A stretch of 64,000 nucleotides of DNA from Culex pipiens pallens. Lineage: Eukaryota > Arthropoda > Insecta > Diptera > Culicidae. Below, in pieces: positions 44,301 through 56,300 of this stretch (positions are counted from its first letter, which is position 1; every line of letters begins with the position of its first letter). Under the pieces are notes generated by a model. That model worked only from the letters and a program-made list of their open reading frames with translations, ran no database searches and was not told the DNA's origin. The position numbers were made by a program, and so were the translations under genes. The stretch is taken from NCBI RefSeq assembly GCF_016801865.2, contig NC_068939.1, positions 127,113,105 through 127,177,104 on the forward strand. Direction: 5' to 3'.

Positions 44301-47300
44301 GCCCTTGACTAGCGTGGCCGCGATCTGCATGATGACGGCCTCCACGGTGTACGCGGAACTCCAGCCCTGCTTCGTGAGCAGCTCCATACAGATTGCACCG
44401 CCCAGCAGAACGTAGCCACCTTCAAAAATGAAACAAACATAAATTAGGTTTAAAAAATCAACCAAAGCTTAAAAAGCGAACTTAAAAACCAACCGGAAAT
44501 GATCGGATGCACGACGCGCACGAACGGCGGCTCGAACGGGTACGTCTCCTTGAACATGATGTTGAGCAGGATGCTGTCCTTGCCCTCCTTCTCCTTCAGC
44601 AGCACCAGATCGTTGTGCAGCGGGCTGTCCGGGTCGACGGACATCAGTCGGATGTTCCACTCGTAGATCGAGTCGTTCACCAGCTCTATCGAGTACATGT
44701 TGCTCTTGAACGAGTCGGAGCGGTAGATGTCGCGCAGCTCCTTCATCAGCCGGTCGGTCGCCTGGACGGAGCCGGACACGGAGCCCTTGGATGAACAAAA
44801 GAAGAATTCATTAGGTTCTATTCCTGAACCAGGAAAGGTGTAATTTACCTTTAAATAATCTTGCCGCTGGGTTTGTCGTAATCTCTCTAACGTCGCTAGG
44901 TGTTCAACTCCCATTTCGTCCTTCTGAAAACAAAGATAATAACACGGAAAAAAACAAGATTAGTTGACGTCATTACAATACGTATGAGCACAATATTTTT
45001 TTTTAATATTGTTAGATTTTTTTTTGTTTTCGTTCCTGGTCACAGACAAATCGAAGCAAAATTTGTAAAAAAAAATCGTTTATTGCCAAGGGTTGATACA
45101 AATCACCACGTCTGCTTATCTGTGCCCTTCATCGATAAAAGCCACTCGCACACCTGAAACCTTTTCGTTCTGCCACCTTTCGCCACTGTTTCCACTTGGC
45201 TTGACTGGATTCAGTCCTTTCTTGCAAGGGGTTCCACGTGGGTCATTATATTTTACACCTCCCCATACCCACCCCCTGGCGAAAGATCCGCGAAACGACC
45301 AGGCGACAAAGTTGGCATGTGCCCCCGCCGCGGAACGGTTATTGTTTTGGGTGGCGCCTTTTTTTATTGTTTTTTTTTTCCTGCAAATATATCCTTTGGC
45401 TTCAACCCGCGCCCCAAAAAAACAACCACACTGCGGAAAAACCTTTGCCACCTACGCGCGCACCCGGGCAGCGTTCCCAGTCTGGTTGGGTGGAAAGTCG
45501 GGGTTTTCCGGCAGCTGAGCTGCGGAAACAAATAGGATGGATTCGCAACATTTGAAGAAAGCCATTTCTACCTCGTAAAATGTTGTTGTGTGCTGCGGTG
45601 TGGAGGCGACATTTTGCGGTTCATTTTTTTTCTATTATATATTTGGCCATCTGTACAGTTTCAAAAAAGCGATCAACTTAACTTGCAATTTGAAAAGTAA
45701 AAATAAATTAAACTTATAACGATGGTTACTGAATCTACCGAATGTTACTGGTAAAATTGAGAAAAAAAAATCGATTGAATAAATTACTCAACAAGGTTCT
45801 ATGAAAAGGTTTGCAATTTTTTTTTTAAAGTTACTTTTTCAATTCATTAAAAAAAAATCATGCGGCAAAAAACAGAACACTTTCTGCAATCGATTGTAAA
45901 CAGAAAAAAACACAGTACTCGTTCCCTAACTGGGCTGAAAACGTAGCCCAGTTACCGAATGATGCTCGCTAACTGAGCTAGACGAAAAATGACGAGGGGT
46001 ACACCGATGCATTAAAAAAAAATAAAGTAAAGGAGTTATTATACTACGGCAAACAAACTCGCACTTTTTGACAGTTTGCCAGTTTGCCTGCTTTGTTTGT
46101 TTGCCTGGATTTGTTTGTACAAACGTCAGCCTGCATACATTTTGCGAGTTTGGCAAACTGTCAAACACGAAAAAGTGCGAGTTTGTTTGTGTGTGTGTTT
46201 TTTTTTTGCTGTAGTGTAATGGCTCCTTAACCCTCTACTGCCCATTTTTTTCGAAAATATTTGTTTTTCCCGTGTTCAGGAGGTCATTTTGAGTAATTTT
46301 TGTTCTACGAAAAACCTTATTTTTAGTATTTTAATTTGCATTTATCTTGTTCAGTTTATGTTTGTTTTTGGTAGTAGGGGAAATATGCCCATTTTAAGCC
46401 TAATAAGCGGTCGTGTTTGAATGATGCTGGATAATCTGGATTGTTCCTTGAAATTCACTAAAACCAGTACACCAACGAGTAGAGCAACTTTTTGTGAACA
46501 TTTCTGTTTATTTTCACTTTTATTAAAGGTTATGCTATTCCTTTTACAAGCATTTAAAAAGAAATATTTAAAAAATGCATTCTAATCAGTCGAGTGCATT
46601 GGGCCACGTCCATTTTTCTATTTTCAGCTTAGTTCTTTTTTTCTTCCAGCGCTCTTTTGGGTCTGCTTAGTGCTGCCAAAATTGATGAAATTTTAAGCGA
46701 ACACTCACGAAAAGTAGCATTTATAGCGAAAGTTTCCTGGCAGCACTTGCTCACTCCAACAGGCGCTGCACCAGCATGTTGGTGGTGTTGGTGGCCACCC
46801 TTTGTTCTTTATTTGCCTTCGCTCCTCGCTCGGTTTTCTTCAGCCTGAGCAATTCTCTACCAAAACCGGAAATGGATTTTATTTGTATTTTTTGATTTGG
46901 CTCAAACTTTGTGGGGGCCTTCCCTATGACCAAAGAAGCCATTTTGCATCATTAGTTTGTCCATATAAATTTCCATACAAATTTGGCAGCTGTTCATACA
47001 AAAATGGTACGTAAATATTCGAAAATCTGTAACTTTTGAAGGAATTTTTTGATCAATTTGGTGTCTTCGGCAAAGTTGTAGGTATTGTTGAGGACTATTT
47101 AGAAAAAAAAGGTACACGGAAAAAAAAATTTCCCGATTTTTTTAATAACTTTTTTTTCACAAAAACTCAAATTCCCAAAATACGTATTTTTTGATTTTCG
47201 AGATTTTTTGATATGTTTTAGGGGACAAAAATCCGCAACTTTTCAGCTATTGAGAAACATGGTCAAAAAATCTGCCGCCGAGTTATGATTTTTTGAAAAA

Positions 47301-50300
47301 CTGGTGATTTTTGGAAAAAATCGAAATTTCATACATAACATTTTTTTGACCTTATTTTTTTTGCAAAATTGAATTTGCAATAGAAAATTACTTTACAGAT
47401 TTTTTGATAAAGGGCCCCGTTTTCAAGATATAGCCACCGAAAGTTTGATTTCAGCGAAATATTTGCAGTTTTTCGATTTTTTAAAATAGTGACCATGAGT
47501 GACCATCTCTAAAAATATTTTTTGTGAAAAGTTCAGAAAATTTGCTATAAAATTGTCGAAGAGGCATCGAAGATTGGACCTCTGGTTGTTGAGATACAGC
47601 GGCTTAAAGAAAAAGAAACACGAAAATTGAAGTTTTCTAAGTCTCACCCAAACAGCCCACGATTTTCTAATGACGATATCTCAGCAATTGATGGTTCAAT
47701 TTTCAATGTTAATACATGAAACATTCGTGAAATTTTCCAATCTCTTCGAAAAAAATATTTTGAAAATTTTTAAATCAAGACTAACATTTCAAATGGGCAT
47801 AATATTCAATGTTTGGCCCTTTTAAAATGTTAGTCTTGATTTAATTTTTTTCAAAATATTTTTTTCGAAAAGATCGGAAAATTTCACGAATGTTTCATGT
47901 GTTAACATTGAAAATTGAACCATTAGTTGCTGAGATATCGTCATTAGAAAATCGTGGGCTGTTTGGGTGAGACTTAAAAAACTTCAATTTTCGTGTTTCT
48001 TTTTCTTTTAGCCGCTGTATCTCAACAACCAGAGGTCCAATCTTCGATGCCTCTTCGACAATTTTATAGCAAATTTTCTGAACTTTTCAAAAAAAATATT
48101 TTTAGAAGTGGTCACTCATGGTCACTATTTTAAAAAATCGAAAAACTGCAAATATTTCGCTGAAATCAAACTTTCGGTGGCTATATCTTGAAAACGGGGC
48201 CCTTTATCAAAAAATCTGTAAAGTAATTTTCGATTGCAAATTCAATTTTGCAAAAAAAATAAGGTCAAAAAAATTTTATGTGTGAAATTTCGATTTTTTC
48301 CAAAAATCACCAGTTTTTCAAAAAATCATAACTCGGCGGCAGATTTTTTGACCATGTTTCTCAATAGCTGAAAAGTTGCGGATTTTTGTCCCCTAAAACA
48401 TATCAAAAAATCTCGAAAATCAAAAAATACGTATTTTGGGAATTTGAGTTTTTGTGAAAAAAAAGTTCGCAATTCGCAATTCGCAATTTTCAGTGTAAGA
48501 ACGGGCCTTGACCGATCTTATGCACTTGGTTCCCGACGAACACGCACTGCCCTTACACCTACATCTCACCCTTGCTCTGAGTCAGTACGAGCAGCACGCT
48601 AGAACACGCTTTGAGTGTTCGTGCCAGGCATGCACACCTTCTTTTCCGGTTACGCATTTTAACTCGGCCGGGGATGGTACATTAAGTAGGGTTTGATGTA
48701 AGTATAAGCGCCTAACCATTTAAAGTGTGCCTAACAAATTTTATTAAAGCAAAAACTGTTTTATTTTTAGTTTGAATTCAAAAACTAATTGTTATTTACT
48801 GTGTATTGTTTTCTCCTGAAATCTTCCCTATTGTTGAGTCTGTTTATAGGCTAGTATGCAGATCGGAAGGAAAGGGGTCAAGAAACAGCTTTTCGAACAG
48901 CAGAACAAAGGAGAGGGGGCGATTTCTTGGGGCTTTTCTTCACCCTCTCTGACTCGCTTGCGCTGCTGCTGCTGCCCATTTGATTTTTTTCTTGACCGAT
49001 TCCTTTCGAAGTGCGTATACCACTTATCTGTTGCTATTTTTTTTGTCGCGATGTTTTGTTACAATTTTTGGTCCTAAGCGTGTTATAAAAGTTTACCAAA
49101 AATACAATAGTAATATTTGTGTTAATCCTTTAACCATTCCATAAATTGAGTAAGGGCTCAAACCTCACTTGCTTATGAAAAAGGTGAAGTTTCAAAACAA
49201 TGGACAGTGAAGGAAATATACTATGTAAAGAATCAATAGTAAAAGAAAGATAGTAATTTATGAAGTACATAAAGAAATTAACAATAGTTAATAAATAAAG
49301 GGAACAAACAAGCTTAGATTGTATTGAGGACAATTTACAGGGAAAATGGGAAATTATTCAAATAGATAAATAAAGAAAAGGCACATGATAAACAAAATTG
49401 ACATCGCTGCCAAATTAAGGGAAAGCAGACAGTTTGTTACTGCAGCATCAATTGGTAAAATAGAGTGGAAAAGCGTTGAGAAATAAGAGAATCAAATGAG
49501 TAATTCGAAATCAAACGGAGGATAGTAAACAGAAGCCGCGTTAGAAAATCAGTGAAACAAAATAAACAGAAGATAGGTGGTAGCTGAGAATGAAGAGATG
49601 AGAAACCCCGTTGTGCGATGTTTCAGGTACATCCACAGCAGTTGACTCAACATACTGCGAATCAAAACAATACCGTCTTCAATCACAAATTACTTTCCTT
49701 TCCCACATTGACGCGCCCCTTTCTTCTAGCCGTCTCTACTCTGACCCTCGCTGGTCAAAGGTTTACAAGTCGTTTCCACAGGCCACCAGCTAGGTTACAC
49801 CTTGTCATCATGATGACTAAACCAAGCCAACGTGGAGGTAAGAAAATAGGACACTTGCAAGGAACCAGAGCCATGCTGTTTTGTCCAAACAGCACTACGG
49901 ATGTAGTTGGGCTCCTTCCGGGATGTTCCTCGCCTGGGTGTTGTCAACCGACGAGTATCATCAGTATCATGCACCCTTGGCCTGCTTTGTGAAAAAAAAA
50001 AAAAGTTAATAAAAAAATCGGGAAATTTTTTTTCCGTGTACCTATTTTTTTCTAAATAGTCCTTAACAATACCTACAACTTTGCCGAAGACACCAAATTG
50101 ATCAAAAAATTCCTTCAAAAGTTACAGATTTTCGAATATTTACGTACCATTTTTGTATGAACAGCTGCCAAATTTGTATGGAAATTTATATGGACAAACT
50201 AATGATGCAAAATGGCTTCTTTGGTCATAGGGAAGGCCCCCACAAAGTTTGAGCCAAATAAAAAAATACAAAAAATAAAAATGGTCGAAATCGGCCGGTT

Positions 50301-53300
50301 TTGTAGAGAATTGCTCAGCCTTCGATTAGACTCGGTATTCAAAATTGAAACGTCAAAAGACTTAGCGCGTTTGTTTTTTTGGTGGTGCTTGCTAATTATT
50401 TACATTTTTCGGAATTATTTTTCAAGTGAGTGACTAACTAATGTGCGAAAGAACATGTTGCCGGTAGTTAGAAGCAATTTTATATCTTAAGCGCTTTGAA
50501 ATCGTTAGCGCAAGTGAAAAGATATTGATGGCGACTTTCGTTAACCCTCTCCCGCCCATGGTTACTCCAGAGCACCAAAACTTTGAACTCAAATATCTCG
50601 GAATTTACACAACTTTTCATGGTGCTTTAAGTTGCAGGCGTTCATGTAGAATGTATACTAACATCTCCCCAAATTTCATCAAATTTGGTTAAGCACAAGC
50701 AAAGTTACAGTGCGAAATGTAAACAAAAATGGGCCAATTTTAGGGAAATAAATAAGACCTGTTTCCGAAAGCCTGTAAAAATTACCAAACATAAAATTTT
50801 ATGAAACCAAAAATGTTCTGCTATCATTTAAACCTTGGGCAAGAACCCCTGTGATTAACATTGTGAGTTTGGACCGGTTTTGAGTGTTTTTCAACCTTTT
50901 TCATTTGGTGCACCAGAGCACCACCTAGGCATATGAGCAACTAAATATTCAGGAGCACTGTTTTCTAAATTACAGAAAAAGGCTTATTTTTATCAAAACA
51001 AAAGTTTATAAACGTTTTGACTATTCATAAACAAGACAAAACATTGTTATTAGACCGATGGTTTTATTATTTTCTTCATTTTTCATGAAAATGGTTGTTT
51101 GTGGGTTTTGAATGAACCAATCAAAGAAACCTGAAAATGCAGAGATTTTAGAATTTGTACTTCATACTTCAGAAATATGGTCTTACAGCAAAGAATAAGT
51201 AGTTTTTAACACATTTCGAAGCATTTTCAAAAAACTGAACCAATAGATTTGAAGAAAACTAGATTTTGATTTAAAAAAAGTTGCTCATTTTCCTGATGGT
51301 GCTTTGGTGCACCACTCCAAATTCTACTTTTTTGCACCAATTCGATATTTGTGGGTCAAAGTAAAGTATTTTCTGCCCTATTGTACCAAAATTTAGCCAT
51401 TTACTATTTTTACGATAAGCAAACAGCTCTGGGCGATAGAGGGTTAAGCAGTTAACCTCTGATCTTGCGTGTCGATGTGTGTGCCACCAAAATGATGAGA
51501 AATTGTCTCGCAAAATAGAAATTATGATCAAAAGTGCATTAAATTTGATCTTTTTGGCCAGTAAGTGGCATAAATTTGCGTGCTTACTCAAGGCGGTGCT
51601 GTTGCTGGTAAGTTTATAGCCTAAAATAGTATTTTTGGAGCTTTAATCGAGCATCAAACTCTCCATTTGACGAAGATAGGAAATGGTATATTTCCCCTAT
51701 TTGGCCTATTCTACCACCTTATATAATTACATTTTGCCTATCTAATTTTTCCACGTAACTGACTTTTTTTTTGCATGTTTTCACATTTTCTCCTATAGAA
51801 TGGCATCACCATTTAAATTGCAAAAAAATACGTAGAGGCATAGTCTGGGGCACTACAAAAATTACTGCATACTTCTTTTTACTGAAAATATAGGAAATGT
51901 TAGTAAAAAATAGCCAAAGTTAACCCCTAAAAAAATGACATTTTAAAAAACATTGGAAAAGTCACATAAACTAAGTTAAAATTCCAACCCTGAAATTTTC
52001 AAAAATTTTAAGAGTTCTTCTTTTCAATGCTTTTTTAAATCGGTTGGAAAATTGATTTTTGGCGATTTTATAGATCGAAGCCCGTCTAAAGGCGGGGTTA
52101 GGTTGAAGAGGGTTTACTCAAAACATATTTCCAGAGCATACCTTCTAAATTTCCTTTATATATGACATGGACATTCATGGAAAAATAATCGTGCTATCTC
52201 GACACACCCTGCAACTTGCTGCAAATGCGACAAATGGCCCAAGGGATTTTCGGCAAAAGAAGATTTGTCATACGTGCGTGCCCGACTACTGTACACATTT
52301 TTAACGGTAACTCGCGACTCCGGCAACCAAATCCATCCAAACTTCGGGACAATGCACAAACCGGTCGGCCGAACAAAATGTGTTTGTTACTTTCAGAAAG
52401 CCTGAAGCATCCAGTTCTTGAAATCAGGAGGAAATCTAGTTTTAGTGTGGGACAAACTTGCGTTTTTCTCAGTTTGCTGTTTTTGCATATGAGCAATTCT
52501 CTCAGATTTCGATGATACGATTTTTTTTTGTATTTTTTAATCTGGCTGAAACTTTTGCAACCATTTTGCATCATTAGTTTGTCCATATAACTTTCCATAT
52601 GGAAATTCAAAAATCTATATCTTTTGAAGGAATATTTTGATCGATTGGTGTCTTCGGCAAAGTTGTAGGTATTAATAAGGGTTACACTAAAAAAAAGATA
52701 CACGGTAAAAAAAATTAGAGATTTTTAATTTAACTTTTTGTCACTAAAACTTGTTTGTAAAAAAACACTATTTTTAATTTTTTTTATATGTTTTAGAGGC
52801 CATCAAATGCCAACTTTTCAGAAATTTCCAGGTTGTGCAAAAAATCTTTGACCGAGTTATAAATTTTTGAACCAATACTGATTTTAAAAAAATCGAAATA
52901 AATCCCAAAAATTCTTCAACTTCATTTTACGATGTAAAATCAAATTTGCAATCAAAAATTACTCAAGTGAAATTTTGATAAAGTTTTTCAAATTAAAGCC
53001 ATTTTTAGGTAACTTTTTGAAAAAAAGTAGAAGTTTTCCATTTTTTAAACTTAGTGCACAGGTTTGCCCACTTTAGAAAAAAATATTTGAAACGTTGAGA
53101 AAATTCTCTACATTTTGCTTTTTTGAACTTTGTTGATACGACCCTTAGTTGCTGAGATATTGCCATGCAAAGGTTTAAAAACAAGAAAATTGATGTTTTC
53201 TAAGTCTCACCCAAAAAACCCACCATTTTCTAACGTCGATGTCTCAGTAACTAATGGTTCGATTTTCAATGTTAAGATATGAAACAATTGTGATATTTTC

Positions 53301-56300
53301 TGATCTTTTCGAAAAAAAGTTTTTAATTTTTTTCAATCACGACTAACATTTTAAAAGGGCCAAACTTTCAATATTACGCTCTTTTGAAATGTTTGGTTCG
53401 ATTTTCAATGTTAAGATATGAAACATTTGTGATATTTTCTGATCTTTTCGAAAAAAAGTTTTTAATTTTTTTCAATCACGACTAACATTTTAAAAGGGCC
53501 AAACTTTCAATATTACGCTCTTTTGAAATGTTAGTCTTGACTTAAAAAAATTTAAAATATTGTTTTCGAAAATATCGAAAAATTTCACGAATGTTTCATA
53601 TTTTAACATTGTAAATCGGACCATTAGTTGCTGAGATATCGACGTTAGAAAATGGTGGGTTGTTTGAGTGAGACTTAGAAAACATCAATTTTCCTGTTTT
53701 TAAACCTTTGCATAGCAATATCTCAGCAACTAAGGGTCGTATATAGAGAATTTTCTCAGCTTTTCAAAAATATTTTTTTTCAAAAGTGGGCAAACATATG
53801 AAAAACTGCTGCTATTTTCAAAAAAGTTATCTAAAAATGGCTTTAACTTGAAAACGGTGAACTTAATCAAAATTTCGCTTGAGTAATTTTTGATTGCAAA
53901 TTTGATTTGACATCGAAAAATGAAGTTGAAAATTTTTGGGACCAATGTTTCGATTTTTTTTAAATCAGTATTGATTCAAAAATTCATAACTCGGTCAATG
54001 ATTTTTTGTACAACCTGGATTTCTGAAAAGTTGGCCTTTTATGTCCCCTTAAACATATCAAAAAATAAATTAAAAATAGAGTTTTTTTTTTGCAAAATAA
54101 GTTTTAGTGACAAAAAGTTAAATAAAAAATCACCAAAGTTTGTTTTACCGTGTATCATTTTTTCCAGTATAATCCTTATCAATACCTACAACTTTGCCGA
54201 AGACACCAAATCGATCAAAAAATTCCTTTAAAAGATACAGATTTTTGAATTTTCATACATCGTTTTTGTATGGACAGCTGCCAAATTTGTATGGAAAATT
54301 ATATGGACAAACTAATGATGCAAATGGCTCTTTTCTCTTAGGAAATTGCATTTAAAAATGAGGTTTTCCAAAAATCTCAAAAATGTGGGGGTTGCCCCGG
54401 GCGCGGTGTGGACCAAATGTCACCAAACTTGGGACACTTTGTGTGAGGGGCAAAAGCAACCCCCATGCCAAATATGAGCAGACTTGGTGAAGATCGATGT
54501 CGGACGCGTGGTCACTTGGGAAGGAATGACCCATAGGCAAATGTTTATCTGTCTTAAAGCCACTTCCATTCCAGCAGCTTCCATTTTTTGGCAAATAATA
54601 ATCTTCTAAAGAACCCAAAATAACTGCTCATAAATCGCTCTAATGGCCCTCAAATACCTTCCAAAATGGAATGCATCGATATACCAAAACGGCTCCGAAA
54701 ATCTAAGCAATAGCAAAAAGTACCTCACGCATAACTCTTCTAACAACACGTGAAGAACCTCGCACCGCTACCGAGTAGTACCTACCTAGTATAGTATTAG
54801 CTCTAGGTGCACTACCTTCATGGGCTACATGCATCAAACGGAACAGCGAGCGAGAAGCGGCAGAAAAAAAACAAGCCAGCACCAGCACAGCTGCTCCAAT
54901 TTGCGGTTTCAATCCATAAAATGAAGCCATGGCATTGACAATGTACGGTTCCACGTACGAACCAGCTCAACACTGTGGCACGTAACTCGCACACTCCACG
55001 AAGAGAGACCCGCAGCAGCAGCGCTGCAAATGTTGAGGCTAACATTCATTATAATGTGCTTTATGCTAAATTTGCAAATTTTTAATACTCCACAGAGAGC
55101 CTTCCGTGAGTACGGAGAAATCGCTTCTAGCTGAGTGACTCATATTTTGTTTTATTTATGAGATTCTGAAAATCAAAACTAAGAGTTTTTGTTTTGGTTT
55201 TGGTGTGGCATGCAACGAGAGTTTGTGGCCTTCAGGTGAGGTGAGAAATTGCGCGAAAGAAAACCGTCACCCACCGGAGAAGCGGTGGAAAACCTAAAGC
55301 AAATATAGGTCATGACGCGCGATAAGACCTGCGCTGAATCAGACTCGGCACCAGCCAGCCAGCCAGCAAGCCAGCCGCACCGTGGCACTGCCAAAAAATG
55401 TGTCAATTGTGTCTCCATATTGTACAGTGGGATCCAGCAAAAAGGGAAACTCGTAAATTTAATTGATTCTGGCCTTTCTCACATTTTTAAAAAGAAAATA
55501 ACAACCTCCTTCTAATGTTCCATAAATTTCACAAGCTTTAAGTCTCTCTTCTGATTTTTTTTTTTAATTTTGTTCTGATATAGGGGTAATTTTTTACCAA
55601 CTCACACGAAATCGGAAAAAGTTGCCCCGAACCCTCTTCGATTTGCGTGAAACTTTGTCCTAAGGGGTAACTTTTGTCCCTGATCACGAATCCGAGGTCA
55701 GTTTTTTGATATCTCATGACGGAGGGGCGGTACGACCCTTTCAAATTTTGAACAAGCGGAGCAGGACATGGTTTTCAATAATTCCGAAAAAACGTATTTT
55801 TCATCGAAAAAATCACTCAAAAGAAGGGTCTTTTTTCATTTACAACAAAAAATTTCACGACGACATAAAATGACAGAGTTTTAAAACTTTCGTAGTGTTT
55901 TTTTTCGATGAAAATACGTTTTTTCGGAGTTTTGAGAACGCCATCAAATCGAGCGTCTAAATTTGCATAGAAGAAAAATTCACGATGTTTTTTTAATTTT
56001 TATCACCAAAAGTAGTATTTATCGATACAAAGGCTAAAAAATTTACTTTTTAGCACTCAAATGTGTGCTGACGTTCAACTTTTTCAACACTTCTATAAAA
56101 AGTAATACTTTTAAATATTGTTTTGATTTGAGCGGTTAATTGACCAAATACATAGACATTTGACTTAAAATTCTTATCATGTTTTTGAGCAATTCTCTAC
56201 GAAATCGATCTTTTTTTTTAAGAATTTCAATTTTTGTACTTTTTAATCCGGCTAAAACTTTTTTGGTGCATTCGGTATGCCCAAAGTAGCCGTTTTGCAT

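Larger units (their letters stand above)
46856..50317. mobile_element. Giant palindrome P1 (arms about 950 bp), split by an insertion
   Basis: Left arm 46856 to about 47800 begins CTGAGCAATTCTCTAC. The right arm runs from about 47810 to 48467, is interrupted, and resumes from 49989 to 50317, ending GTAGAGAATTGCTCAG. Conserved inner words are GGTGTCTTCGGCAAAGTTGT, AAACGGGGCCCTTTATCAAA and CAACCAGAGGTCCAATCTTC, each present in both orientations. No coding frame is credible: frames on the two arms are mirror images. Confidence 0.9.

Noticed and set aside
44450..44914. Continuous 154-residue frame starting MGVEHLATL as the UBE2Q start
   Set aside because: The frame reads through an intron; upstream exons with matching phase show that this Met is internal.
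45093..45555. Several frames of 70-140 residues
   Set aside because: Within a UBE2Q intron, overlapping in all frames, with no domain or splice evidence.
52194..52703. 169-residue minus-strand frame
   Set aside because: Half of it lies in palindrome P2 repeat sequence; the remaining part shows no recognised domain.
54703..54954. Hydrophobic minus-strand frame, possible small membrane protein
   Set aside because: Only one hydrophobic stretch, no conservation to appeal to, and no promoter or exon context; left as intron.
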